Positions 14,997-23,204 of a stretch of 64,000 nucleotides of DNA are shown here, one piece after another. The stretch lies in contig CAJTGJ010000021.1 of the NCBI GenBank assembly GCA_910575695.1, forward strand, positions 1-64,000. The letters run 5' to 3'. Each line of letters starts with the position of its first letter. Position 1 is the stretch's first letter. Below the pieces are notes generated by a model. That model made no database searches and was not told the DNA's origin. It saw only the letters and a list, made by a program, of their open reading frames with translations. Source of the stretch: Oscillospiraceae bacterium. GTDB taxonomy: Bacteria > Bacillota > Clostridia > Oscillospirales > Oscillospiraceae. The position numbers and the translations under genes were made by a program.

Positions 14997-16208
14997 TTAT
15001 GAGTTGGGGCGGCAGGTCCGCACCACCGACAGCGGCGGCACCGCCCTGGGCAGCTTCATGCGGAACTCCATTTTCGGGGTTTTCGGCTCCCGGAGGTCAA
15101 ACCCGTCCCCGTCCCGCATCATGGGGGCGGTTATGGAAAAGGCGGGCACACCGGGGCCGACGACCTCGATCTCGTCCCCTGCGGCGAATTTGTTGCGCAG
15201 GGACAGCACCGCGTTCCCCAGCCCGTCGCAGGCGGTGACAATAGCCAGCACCTGCCAGTCCCGGACGTACCGGGCGGAATCGGTGTACTGCCCCGGCTGT
15301 CCGAACCAGAAGCCGGTGGAGTAGTGCCGGTGGCTCACCTTGTCCACTTCGGCCCGCCACACCGGGTCCAGGGGCCTGCCCTCCGCCGCCGCGTCCACGG
15401 CGTGGCGGTAGGCGGCGGTGGTCATGGCGGCGTAGTAGGCGCTCTTGGCCCGCCCCTCGATCTTCAGGGAGTCCACCCCGGCCAGGAGCAGCTCCGGGAT
15501 GTGGTCGATCATGCACATATCCCGGCTGTTCATGATGAACGTCTCGCCGTTTTCCTCGAACACAGGGAAATATTCCCCGGGACGTTTTTCCTCCATCAGC
15601 GCGTACTGGTAGCGGCAGGGCTGGGCGCACGCCCCCCGGGCGGCATCCCGTCCGGTCATATAGTTGCTGAGCAGGCACCGCCCCGAGTAGGACACGCACA
15701 TGGCCCCGTGGACGAACGCCTCCACCTCCAGCCCCCTGGGGGCCTTGGCTTTCAGCTCCGCCACCTCGTCCAGGGACAGCTCCCGGGCCAGAATCACCCG
15801 GCTGGCCCCCAGCTCGTACCACACCCGCGCCATTTCGTAGTTGGTGATGCCCGTCTGGGTGGACATATGCACCTGGACCCGTGGGGCATGGCGCTTGCAC
15901 AGGTCCAGCACATCCGGCCCGGCGGCAATCACCGCGTCCACGCCGATGCCGCCCAGGTATTCCAGATATTCCGGCAATTTTGCCGCCTCGCCGTTCCGCG
16001 CCAGGGTATTGCAGGTGACGTGGATCCGCGCCCCTTTTGCGTGGGCCAGAGCCACGGCCTCCCCCAAGCCCTCCCGGTCGAAATTCCCGGCGAACGCCCG
16101 CATCCCGAAGGCGTTCCCCGCCAGATACACTGCGTCCGCGCCATAGGCCAGGGCCATTTCCAGCCGTTCCCGGTCCCCGGCGGGGGAGAGCAGCTCCGGC
16201 TTACCCAT
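14997..16208 (-). CDS. Peptidase U32 family protein
   Basis: A 403-residue protein beginning MGKPELLSPAGDRERLEMALAYGADAVYLAG, the U32 hallmark. The iron-sulfur Cys set is visible: VHGAMCVSYSGRCLLSN, RGACAQPCRY. SLKIEGR follows about 60 residues on. Characterised relatives (TrhP) take part in 5-hydroxyuridine formation at tRNA position 34 rather than proteolysis, which is the likelier role here. The ATG at 16208 lies inside the end of mltG (ATGGGTAA), so the two are translationally coupled. An ATG farther upstream would sit inside mltG and has no ribosome binding site. Confidence 0.85.
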   Translation of the reverse strand: MGKPELLSPAGDRERLEMALAYGADAVYLAGNAFGMRAFAGNFDREGLGEAVALAHAKGARIHVTCNTLARNGEAAKLPEYLEYLGGIGVDAVIAAGPDVLDLCKRHAPRVQVHMSTQTGITNYEMARVWYELGASRVILARELSLDEVAELKAKAPRGLEVEAFVHGAMCVSYSGRCLLSNYMTGRDAARGACAQPCRYQYALMEEKRPGEYFPVFEENGETFIMNSRDMCMIDHIPELLLAGVDSLKIEGRAKSAYYAAMTTAAYRHAVDAAAEGRPLDPVWRAEVDKVSHRHYSTGFWFGQPGQYTDSARYVRDWQVLAIVTACDGLGNAVLSLRNKFAAGDEIEVVGPGVPAFSITAPMMRDGDGFDLREPKTPKMEFRMKLPRAVPPLSVVRTCRPNS

Positions 16209-17451
16209 TGCCGCTGAACTGGTCCAGCAGGGCCTGGTGCTCGGCATAGGTGCGGCTGTACTCGTGCTGCTTGGTCTCCGGGTTGAGCACGTAGTAGAAA
16301 TAGCTGGTATCCGCCGGATTCATAGCCGCCAGCAGGGAGGTCATGCCGGGGTTGGAGATGGGCCCGGCGGGCAGTCCCTGGTACATATAGGTGTTGTAGG
16401 GGGAATTGATGCTCTTGTCCGCCTCGGTGGGCACCCGGCCGCCGTTGATATACACCAGGGTGGCGTCGATCTGGAGCAGGCCCACCGTCTCGGCCTCGGG
16501 GTTCTCCAGGCGGTTGTAAATGACGGAGGCAATGCTCCTGTAGTCGTTGTGTTCCTCGTTGTTGGTGCCGTCTGTCTCCTTCTCGATCATGGAGGCGATG
16601 GTCACAATGTCGTGGAGGGAGTATTGGGCGTCCTCCCCGGAATACTGGGCCATATACTCGTCCATTTTCGCGTCAAAGTTCACCAGCATTTTATTGATGA
16701 TATACTTGGGGTTTTCTCCCATCTCAAACTTGTAGGTGTCTGGGAACAGATACCCCTCCAACCGGTGGTAATCCCCCAGCGGGATGTCCTGGAGCCAGTC
16801 AAAGGCGTAATCCCACTCAGCAGCCATATCCTGGAGCTTCTCCACCGTGGACACGCCCTCCTTCTCCAGCAGGGCAAAAATCTGGTCGGCGGTGTAGCCC
16901 TCGGGAATGGTGACATCCACGGTCTGCCGGGTGGCGGACGCCGAACCCATATTGGACACCAAGGCATGGTAATCCATCTCGGTGTCCAGCTCATAGGTGC
17001 CCGGGGCGATCTTATCCTCCGCGTGGGAGAATTGGGCGTACAGCTTGAACAGGAACTTGTACTGGATCAGGCCGTCCTCCTCCAGCATATCCACGATGGA
17101 ATCCATGGTGGTGTTCTCATCAATTTCGATGATGGCGGAGGCGTACTCCTTGTTCAGGCCCAGCAGATCGCAGGCCCAAACCCAGCCCAGCGTCGCCAGG
17201 ATGGCGGAGATGCCGATGACCAGCAGTACATACAGCAGGGCGCCGGCCAGCCGGGACCCGGCGCTGCGCTTGCGCCTTGAGGGCTTCCGAGGCCGGGACT
17301 GAGCGGACTGCCGCTCCTGGGGCTGGGTGCTCCGATGGGGCTGGGGCTGGCCCGCGTTCCGAGGCGCCTGGCCGGGACCGCGCTGAGATCTGCCCGTACT
17401 GCGGGAGGGCTGGCCGGAGCCGCGGGGCTGAATGCGTTTTCCGTCTGCCAT
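16201..17451 (-). CDS. mltG: Endolytic transglycosylase MltG
   Basis: A 416-residue YceG-like protein: a basic, Pro/Gln-rich cytoplasmic tail of about 60 residues, one membrane anchor (about 66-88), then the extracellular domain with EGYTADQIF, LEGYLFPDTY and the catalytic Glu of ASMIEKET (about residue 289), and the IDATLVY and PYNTYMYQGLPAGPI signature. MltG cuts nascent peptidoglycan strands and so sets glycan chain length. The ATG at 17451 is chosen because AAGGAGTG sits seven bases upstream. The long N-terminal tail is bigger than in Escherichia coli MltG but usual for Firmicutes. Confidence 0.92.
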   Translation of the reverse strand: MADGKRIQPRGSGQPSRSTGRSQRGPGQAPRNAGQPQPHRSTQPQERQSAQSRPRKPSRRKRSAGSRLAGALLYVLLVIGISAILATLGWVWACDLLGLNKEYASAIIEIDENTTMDSIVDMLEEDGLIQYKFLFKLYAQFSHAEDKIAPGTYELDTEMDYHALVSNMGSASATRQTVDVTIPEGYTADQIFALLEKEGVSTVEKLQDMAAEWDYAFDWLQDIPLGDYHRLEGYLFPDTYKFEMGENPKYIINKMLVNFDAKMDEYMAQYSGEDAQYSLHDIVTIASMIEKETDGTNNEEHNDYRSIASVIYNRLENPEAETVGLLQIDATLVYINGGRVPTEADKSINSPYNTYMYQGLPAGPISNPGMTSLLAAMNPADTSYFYYVLNPETKQHEYSRTYAEHQALLDQFSGNG

Positions 17452-17657
17452 TTGGTTCACTCCTTGCATAGGATAGGGGGCCCGGTGCCCGGGCCGGCGC
17501 GGCCGCAGGTGCGGGATGGAGGTTGGAACCCGTTTCCCGCCCGCCGCATAGTATGACCCAGATACGGGCCCACGGGGCTCGGCTCCGGCGCCGCAAGGGA
17601 CTGCGGCGTCCGAGCCGGTCTCCGTGACCGGGAAAATTTTTGTGAGGTGACAAAATC

Positions 17658-17855
17658 ATGTGTTGTGGTAACAATGGTGGTTTCGGTGGGGGCTGCTGGT
17701 GGATCATCATTCTGATCCTCCTGATCTGCTGCTGCTGCGGCGGCGGGAGCTGGGGCGGCAACAGCTGTGGCTGTAACTGCGGCTGCAACTGCGGCTGCAA
17801 CTGTGGCTGCAACAACAACTGCGGCTGCGGCTGCGGCAACGACGGCTGCTGCTGA
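17658..17855 (+). CDS. Cys/Gly-rich membrane miniprotein
   Basis: A 65-residue protein with 18 or more cysteines: MCCGNNGGFGGGC, one very hydrophobic segment (WWIIILILLICCCC, about 14-27), then a Gly/Ser turn and a run of GCNC tetrapeptides ending in CGCGCGNDGCC. The ribosome binding site GAGGTG precedes the ATG by ten bases. The DNA of the tail is a tandem repeat of 12-base units (17772-17818), so repeat number may vary. It fits a class of anchored Cys-rich miniproteins seen in Clostridia (metal- or spore-related by speculation). No characterised family is recognised. Confidence 0.65.
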   Translation: MCCGNNGGFGGGCWWIIILILLICCCCGGGSWGGNSCGCNCGCNCGCNCGCNNNCGCGCGNDGCC

Positions 17856-18001
17856 TCCCTGCTGCTGAGCCGTCGTGAGCAGCGGGCTAAACCCGGAGCG
17901 GAGCGAGTTGGCCGGAGCCGCCAACGGCGGCGCGGGACGACTTGCGCAGTCGGAGGGCTTAGACCGCGCCGCGAACAGGCAAAGCGCCAAGACCGTGTAC
18001 C

Positions 18002-18034
18002 CAGCCGGGCGGAGGGGTCCCCTCCGCCCGGTCC
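18002..18034. terminator. Bidirectional terminator
   Basis: CCGGGCGGAGGGG and CCCCTCCGCCCGG form a perfect stem with almost no loop, between convergent genes; tails are short (TCCTTATT). Confidence 0.65.
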
Positions 18035-18562
18035 TTATTCCTCAAACAGGACGAGCTTGACCGGAATATCAAATTCCTCCCGGGGCATATGCTCCATCAG
18101 ACGCCCCCGGCGGCAGATGCACACCGTAAAGCCGGAGAAATCCACCAGCCATCGATCATAGTACCCTCCGCCCCAGCCCAGCCGATAGCCATCCCGGTCC
18201 ACCATCAGGTGGGGGATGAGGGCCACGGAGATCTCGCCCTTGTCCACCACAGGGCAGGACTTATCCGGCTCGGGGATCCCGAAGCGGTTGGGGATGAGCT
18301 GGTCGATGTCCAGCACCTGCCGCGCCTCCATCCCACGGTGGGGGAGCACCACGGGCAGGGCCACCCGCTTGCCCGTCTCCATCAGGGCGCGGATGAGGGG
18401 CACGGTGTCCGGCTCCCGGCCGGTGCCGTAGAATACCATCACGGTGTCCGCCTCCACGACCTGGGGGAGGGCCATAAAGCGCTGAAACAGCGGTCCGGTC
18501 TCCACCTGGGGCAGTCCGGCGGCGTGGCGGCGCAGTTCTTCTTTCCGTTCCCTGGTGGTCAT
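18035..18562 (-). CDS. 5-formyltetrahydrofolate cyclo-ligase
   Basis: A 175-residue protein with the family's two landmarks: the Lys/Arg-rich N-terminal helix (MTTRERKEELRRHA) and the C-terminal DRDGYRLGWGGGYYDRWL, which binds ATP and folinate. The enzyme converts 5-formyl-THF to 5,10-methenyl-THF in one-carbon metabolism. It is the last gene of a minus-strand operon: its ATG overlaps the stop of the DJ-1/PfpI gene by four bases (ATGA). Trp replaces the Tyr more often seen in GYRLGYGGG. Confidence 0.9.
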   Translation of the reverse strand: MTTRERKEELRRHAAGLPQVETGPLFQRFMALPQVVEADTVMVFYGTGREPDTVPLIRALMETGKRVALPVVLPHRGMEARQVLDIDQLIPNRFGIPEPDKSCPVVDKGEISVALIPHLMVDRDGYRLGWGGGYYDRWLVDFSGFTVCICRRGRLMEHMPREEFDIPVKLVLFEE

Positions 18563-19110
18563 TTCCGGTAAACAAGTCCGCCGGCGACCTGGCTCCGCGT
18601 ATCTTCCCCTGCCAGCGCTTCCACCAGACCGAGGGCAAAGTCAAACGCGGAACCGGGGCCCCGTCCGGTGATCAGGCCGTCCGCCTTTACCACGGAACGG
18701 TCCACAGGGGCGGCTCCGGCCTTTGCCAGCTCACCCTCCATGCCGGGATAGCACACGCAGGAGACGCCCTGGGGCAGGAGCCCCGCCCGGGCCAGCAGGG
18801 TGGGGGCGGCGCAGATGGCGGCAAGCCAGATCCCGGGCTCCGCCGCCTGGCGGACCAGGGCCATGGCGGGCTCACTGCCCTCAATGGAGGCCACGCCCCC
18901 CATGCCGCCGGGAAGCACCACCATGTCCCCCGCCGACAGCGTGACCGCCTCCGCAGCCTTGTCGGTTTTCACCGCAATGCCGTGTGAGCCGGTGACCATC
19001 TCGCCGCCAATGCCCGTGAGGCAGACGGGGAGCTCCGCCCGGCGCAGCACATCGGCCGCCACCAGCGCTTCGGCCTCCTCAAAGCCGTTACCCAGCAAAA
19101 TATAAACCAT
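18559..19110 (-). CDS. DJ-1/PfpI family protein
   Basis: A 183-residue protein with the class I glutamine amidotransferase-like fold: VYILLGNGFEEAEALVAADVL, VVLPGGMGG and the nucleophile elbow AAICAAPTLLARAGLL (Cys at about residue 103), then GLITGRGPGSAFDFAL with the usual TxxGP-like motif. Relatives act as deglycase/chaperone-like or thiamine-pathway proteins. I use the ATG at 19110 because GAAAGG lies nine bases upstream; the ATG at 19119 abuts it. Coupled to the downstream cyclo-ligase gene. Confidence 0.85.
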   Translation of the reverse strand: MVYILLGNGFEEAEALVAADVLRRAELPVCLTGIGGEMVTGSHGIAVKTDKAAEAVTLSAGDMVVLPGGMGGVASIEGSEPAMALVRQAAEPGIWLAAICAAPTLLARAGLLPQGVSCVCYPGMEGELAKAGAAPVDRSVVKADGLITGRGPGSAFDFALGLVEALAGEDTRSQVAGGLVYRK

Positions 19111-19158
19111 AACGATCATCCTTTCAAGAGCTTCTGGTCATTCTTAATCAAACCTTAT

Positions 19159-19881
19159 TTATTTGCCCCGGGCCTTCGCGCCCACGGCGGATACCAGAAA
19201 CAGCGGCAGCTTGGCCATCCGCCCGATCCGGGAGGGCTCCTTCATCAGCCGGTAGAGCCACTCCAGCCCCAGCCGCTGGAACTGCTCCGGGGCGCGCTCC
19301 ACCTTGCCCGCGAACACGTCCAGCGCACCGCCCAGGCCGATGTACAGCCTTGCCCCGGCGGCCTGGCCATGCGCGGCGGCCCACTTCTCCTGCCTGGGGA
19401 AGCCCAGGCACACGAACACCACATCGGCACGGGCCGTCCGGATGGCCTCCACCACCGGGCCGTCCTCCTGGAAGTAACCGTCGTGGGAGCCGCACACCAC
19501 CAGTCCAGGGTGCTCGGCCTGCAGTTTGACCGCAGCCTGCTCGGCCACCCCCGGCTTCGCCCCCAGCAAAAACAACCGCTTGCCAGTCCTGGCCATGCGC
19601 TCCATAAGGGCCGAGGCCAGGTCGATGCCGGGGACGCGGCCCTTCAGCGGCCTGCCCAAAATCCTGGCGGCGTATACCACTCCGATCCCATCGGGGATCA
19701 CCAGATCCGCCTGCCTCAGCACCTCGGCATACTCGGGGTCCCGCCCCGCCCGCTGGACGATCTCCGGGTTGGGCGTCGCCGCCAGATGGGGGCGGTCCTC
19801 CTCCAGAAAGGCCATGGCCTTGTCCACGGCCTCGTCCATGGTCACGTTGTCAAAGGACACGCCCAATACGTCCACGCGCAC
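19159..19881 (-). CDS. WecG/TagA/CpsF family glycosyltransferase
   Basis: A 240-residue protein of the GT26 family: ATPNPEIVQRAGRDPEY, DLVIPDGIGVVYAARILG, RVPGIDL and the C-terminal FVCLGFPRQEKWAA and GLGGALDVFAGKVERAP motifs. GT26 enzymes such as TagA add N-acetylmannosamine to lipid-linked GlcNAc, the first committed step of wall teichoic acid or related polymers. The GTG at 19881 has GGGAGGAG about ten bases upstream; the GTG at 19890 is too close to it. It heads a minus-strand operon with the DJ-1 and cyclo-ligase genes. Confidence 0.88.
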   Translation of the reverse strand: MRVDVLGVSFDNVTMDEAVDKAMAFLEEDRPHLAATPNPEIVQRAGRDPEYAEVLRQADLVIPDGIGVVYAARILGRPLKGRVPGIDLASALMERMARTGKRLFLLGAKPGVAEQAAVKLQAEHPGLVVCGSHDGYFQEDGPVVEAIRTARADVVFVCLGFPRQEKWAAAHGQAAGARLYIGLGGALDVFAGKVERAPEQFQRLGLEWLYRLMKEPSRIGRMAKLPLFLVSAVGAKARGK

Positions 19882-19928
19882 AGCGTCCACTCCTCCCGAA
19901 ACGGCGCACCGTTTCCATGATTTTACCT

Positions 19929-19958
19929 ATTTTAACACAGCGCAGGAAAAATGTCCAA
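19929..19958 (-). promoter_or_regulatory. Sigma-A promoter of the WecG/TagA operon
   Basis: On the minus strand TTGGAC (19958-19953), 18-base spacer, TAAAAT (19934-19929). Confidence 0.65.
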
Positions 19959-19979
19959 CTAATAATTTATGAACGAAGC

Positions 19980-20021
19980 AGCCCCCTGACTTCTACGCGC
20001 AAAACGCGTCGAAATCAGGGG
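19980..20021 (-). terminator. Hairpin after the DUF1015 gene
   Basis: GCCCCCTGA-TTC and matching GAA-TCAGGGGGC arms enclose a second small palindrome (ACGCGCAAAACGCGT). No T-run follows, so it may need a factor or act as an mRNA 3' end. Confidence 0.45.
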
Positions 20022-20033
20022 GCAAAGTTCGTT

Positions 20034-21323
20034 TCAGCGAATCTTTCTCGCCTCTAAATAGAACCGTTTGTCGTGGGCCTCGCCCATGGAGAAGGTCTTG
20101 CGGGGGAGCGCGCCGTCGTGGATGACGGACAGGAACAGCTCCCGCTTTTCCATGGAGGGAAGCAGGAACGCCGCGTTCCCGGGCCGGGCGGCGAACTCCC
20201 GGGCCACATCCTCGCCGTGGATATAGTCCACCCGCCCCTCGTGTTCCATGAGGTAGCCGTCCAAAAAGCTCTGGAGCGCCCCCACTGGGAGCTGGGCGGC
20301 GGAACGGGGCAGGGTAATGACACCCTCCGAATCCTCGCACACATACCGCAGGGGCAGGCCGTCCCCCTCCTGCTCCTTCCCCCGGCGGGCGCCGGGATAG
20401 TGCCGCGCCAGGGCGTCCAGCAGGGCCCGCGCATCGGTGTGGAACACCACCCGGTGGATGGGCTCGAACTCCAGGCTGTCGTCGTGGAGGTTCACCAGCT
20501 CGCACAGGGCGTACCGGGCGGGCAGGGCATCCCATTTTTCCGGCGGCATCAGCCGCTTCTGCCGCTCATAGCACTCCTTGGCGGTGGCCAGGGAGTGGTT
20601 GCCGTCGCCCACGGCGAACAGCATCACGGGCCTGTTTTCCGTACCGTATTTGGCGTTGAAGGCCTCCGGCTCCGCCAGGGCGGACAGCGCCCCGGCCACC
20701 TGGTCCAGCTGGGCCCGGGTGAGCAGCCAGCCCCGGATGTGCCCGCCCTGCTCCATCAGATCGAAGTCGTACAGCAGCTCCATAGAGCCGGTCTGCGCCG
20801 CCAGCGGCTCGATGACGGTGCGCTCCGGGTCGTCGGTGAGCAGCATGGCGTGGGGCAGCTCGATGGGGGCGTTTTTCCGCACCGCCACCCGGGGCGGAAT
20901 GCGGGTATGGACCACGCCCTCGGTGGCCCGGATGAGCACATCGGAGTCCGGCTCGTAGTCGTAGGCGGTCAGGTCGGCCATGCCCACCAGCCCCCGGCGC
21001 ACCCGGCCGCCGGACAGGGTGCGCTCCACGTAGATCATGGCCCCGGGCAGGGTCTTGAACCGGCCCTCCCGGAGGTACTGGGCCATGGTGGCGTTGATGT
21101 CCATGATGTCCATCTCCACCTGGGGGCCGTCCAGGCTGCTCTCGGGCAGGATGAGGCGCAGGGCGGAAGGGGCGCGGCCCACCCGCTCCTCCACCCGCTG
21201 CCAGTATTCGGGCTGGGAGGTGTACTGGTCGCAGGCCACCACAGACCACTTGTCGTAATCGCAGTCCTGGGGCAGGAGGATGTCGGCGGGACGGAAGGGA
21301 AGGTTGTCAAAGGTGTTTTCCAT
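20034..21323 (-). CDS. DUF1015 family protein (SerK-like superfamily)
   Basis: A 429-residue cytoplasmic protein with DUF1015 landmarks: FRPADILLPQDCDYDKW near the start and the nucleotide-binding VGDGNHS at residues 238-244. One branch of this superfamily is the ADP/ATP-dependent free serine kinase SerK; the present protein is a different-length DUF1015 member, and the activity is not proven. Next to it lie a phosphoserine phosphatase-like ThrH gene and an aminotransferase, which would fit serine/phosphoserine metabolism. AGAAAGGAG precedes the ATG. Confidence 0.8.
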   Translation of the reverse strand: MENTFDNLPFRPADILLPQDCDYDKWSVVACDQYTSQPEYWQRVEERVGRAPSALRLILPESSLDGPQVEMDIMDINATMAQYLREGRFKTLPGAMIYVERTLSGGRVRRGLVGMADLTAYDYEPDSDVLIRATEGVVHTRIPPRVAVRKNAPIELPHAMLLTDDPERTVIEPLAAQTGSMELLYDFDLMEQGGHIRGWLLTRAQLDQVAGALSALAEPEAFNAKYGTENRPVMLFAVGDGNHSLATAKECYERQKRLMPPEKWDALPARYALCELVNLHDDSLEFEPIHRVVFHTDARALLDALARHYPGARRGKEQEGDGLPLRYVCEDSEGVITLPRSAAQLPVGALQSFLDGYLMEHEGRVDYIHGEDVAREFAARPGNAAFLLPSMEKRELFLSVIHDGALPRKTFSMGEAHDKRFYLEARKIR

Positions 21324-21369
21324 GGCGGAAACTCCTTTCTGAAAATGGAGGCCGCTCCAGGCGGCGGAG

Positions 21370-21423
21370 TCATGGTTTGATTTGTACGCAGAAGGCGTCG
21401 ATGGTGTCCGGCTCGAATATCAC
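21370..21423 (-). CDS. Possible 17-residue micro-ORF between thrH and the DUF1015 gene
   Basis: A GTG at 21423, overlapping the thrH stop, has AAGGAGG about seven bases upstream (inside thrH) and opens a frame of 17 codons (VIFEPDTIDAFCVQIKP) ending 47 bases before the DUF1015 start. It could couple translation of the two genes or be chance. Low confidence because nothing but the ribosome binding site and spacing supports it. Confidence 0.2.
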   Translation of the reverse strand: MIFEPDTIDAFCVQIKP

Positions 21424-22022
21424 GCCAGCGCCTCCTTGATGGCGGCCAGCAGTTCGGGGAAGTCCTCAAAGGCGGGGATATCGGGGTAATCCGCCTTGAT
21501 GGCGTCGGTGGACTTAAAGAGGAAGCCCGCGCGGCTGGCCTGGATCATGGCCAGGTCGTTGAAGCTGTCCCCGGCGGCAATGGTCTCGAAGCCGCAGGAC
21601 TGCAAGGCCCGCACGGTGGTGAGCTTGGACTTCTCGCACCGCATCTTCCAGCCGGTGATCTCGCCGCTGTCCGCCACCTCCAGCGTGTTGCAGAACAGGG
21701 CGGGCCAGTTCAGCTTTGCCATCAGGGGCTTGGCGAACTGCTCGAAGGTGTCGCTCAAAATCACCACTTGGGTGAGGGTGCGCAGCTCGTCCAGAAACTC
21801 CCTGGCCCCGGGCAGGGGGTCGATCTTTGCGATAGTGTCCTGAATTTCCTTCAGCCCCAGGCCGTGCTCCTTCAGGATGCCCAGCCGGTAGGCCATCAGC
21901 TTGTCGTAATCCGGCTCGTCCCGGGTGGTGCGGCGCAGCTCGGGGATGCCGCTGGCCTGGGAAAAGGCGATCCAGATCTCGGGAACCAGGACGCCCTCCA
22001 TATCTAAGCAGACGATATTCAT
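21420..22022 (-). CDS. thrH: ThrH-type phosphoserine phosphatase / homoserine phosphotransferase
   Basis: A 200-residue HAD-superfamily protein nearly colinear with ThrH: nucleophile motif CLDMEGVLVPEIWIAF (Asp7, Glu9), TTRDEPDYDKLMAYRL, motif II VVILSDTFEQF and motif IV AAGDSFNDLAM. ThrH of Pseudomonas dephosphorylates phosphoserine and can move phosphate to homoserine. It sits 15 bases after an aminotransferase gene and just before the DUF1015 gene, all under the promoter at 23728-23756, so a serine/threonine branch role is likely. Confidence 0.88.
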   Translation of the reverse strand: MNIVCLDMEGVLVPEIWIAFSQASGIPELRRTTRDEPDYDKLMAYRLGILKEHGLGLKEIQDTIAKIDPLPGAREFLDELRTLTQVVILSDTFEQFAKPLMAKLNWPALFCNTLEVADSGEITGWKMRCEKSKLTTVRALQSCGFETIAAGDSFNDLAMIQASRAGFLFKSTDAIKADYPDIPAFEDFPELLAAIKEALA

Positions 22023-22037
22023 ATTCAGCTTCCTTTC

Positions 22038-23204
22038 TCAGTGCAGACTGTTCAAGAACTTTTCCAGCCGCTCCAGCGCCTCCGCCAGATCGTGCATGGA
22101 CGCGGCGTAGCACGCCCGGACATAGCCCTCGCCGCCGGGACCGAAGGCGGTGCCGGGGATCACCGCCACCCGCTGCTCCGCCAGGAACCGGTCGCAGAAC
22201 GCCTCGCTGGTCAGCCCCGTGGACTTGACGCAGGGGAAGGTGTAGAACGCTCCCAGGGGCTCGAAGCAGCTCAGCCCCAGCCGCCGGAAGCCGTCCACCA
22301 GGAAACGGCGGCGTCCGTCGTATTCGTCCCGCATGGCCTCAATGTCGCCGTCGCCGTGGTCCAGCGCCTCGATGGCGGCGTACTGGCTGGTGGTGGGGGC
22401 GGACATGATGGCGTACTGGTGGAGCTTGGTCATGGCGGAAATGAGGGGCTTTGGCCCGCAGGCGTAGCCCAGCCGCCAGCCCGTCATGGAGTAGGCCTTG
22501 GAAAAGCCGTTGACCACCACGGTGCGCTCGTACATATCGGGTATATTGGCGATGGAGGCGTGCCGCCCGCCGTAGGTCAGCTCGGCGTAAATTTCATCGG
22601 AAATGACCATAATATCCGTACCCCGGAGCACATCGGCGATGGCCTCCAGATCCTCCCGGCCCATAATGCCGCCGGTGGGGTTGTTGGGGAAGGGGAGCAC
22701 CAGCGCCTTGGTGCGGGGGGTGATAGCGGCGCGCAGCTCCTCCGGCGTCAGCCGGAAATCGTTTTCCGCCCTGGTCTCCACCATGACGGGCACGCCGTGG
22801 AGCATGGACACCAGCGGCCCGTAGCACACAAAGGAGGGGGCGGGGATGACCACCTCGTCCCCCGGCTCCAGCAGGCAGCGGAACGCCAGGTCAAGGCCCT
22901 CGCTGCCGCCCACCGTAACCAAAATCTGGCCCGCCGGGGTATATTCCAGATCAAACCGGCGCTTTAAATACCGGGAGATGGCCGCCCGCAGGTCGGACAG
23001 GCCCGCGTTGGGGGTGTATTTGGTGAAGCCCTTCTCCAGAGAGAAGATGCCCGCGTCCCGGATGTGCCAGGGGGTCTGGAAATCCGGCTCGCCGATGCCC
23101 AGGGAGATGCCCCCCTCCATGCCCTGGAGCAAATCGAAATATTTCCGGATGCCGGAGGGCTGTATGTCCTGCACCCGCCGGCACATGAGCTTGCTGTAAT
23201 CCAT
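22038..23204 (-). CDS. Class I/II pyridoxal-phosphate aminotransferase
   Basis: A 388-residue fold-type I aminotransferase: ISLGIGEPDFQTPWHI, LPFPNNPTGGIM, VISDEIYAELTYGG and the Schiff-base Lys in VVNGFSKAYSMTGWRLGY (about residue 231), with the terminal Arg in the RACYA region. It most resembles PatA/AspC-type aminotransferases. The start ATG overlaps the Lrp stop by one base (TAATG), so the regulator and enzyme are coupled and the Lrp protein is probably its local regulator. Confidence 0.9.
   Translation of the reverse strand: MDYSKLMCRRVQDIQPSGIRKYFDLLQGMEGGISLGIGEPDFQTPWHIRDAGIFSLEKGFTKYTPNAGLSDLRAAISRYLKRRFDLEYTPAGQILVTVGGSEGLDLAFRCLLEPGDEVVIPAPSFVCYGPLVSMLHGVPVMVETRAENDFRLTPEELRAAITPRTKALVLPFPNNPTGGIMGREDLEAIADVLRGTDIMVISDEIYAELTYGGRHASIANIPDMYERTVVVNGFSKAYSMTGWRLGYACGPKPLISAMTKLHQYAIMSAPTTSQYAAIEALDHGDGDIEAMRDEYDGRRRFLVDGFRRLGLSCFEPLGAFYTFPCVKSTGLTSEAFCDRFLAEQRVAVIPGTAFGPGGEGYVRACYAASMHDLAEALERLEKFLNSLH

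Noticed and set aside
17120-17839. Minus-strand open frame with long Gln/Pro repeats
   Set aside because: Antisense of the Cys-rich miniprotein repeats joined to the mltG start; no ribosome binding site.
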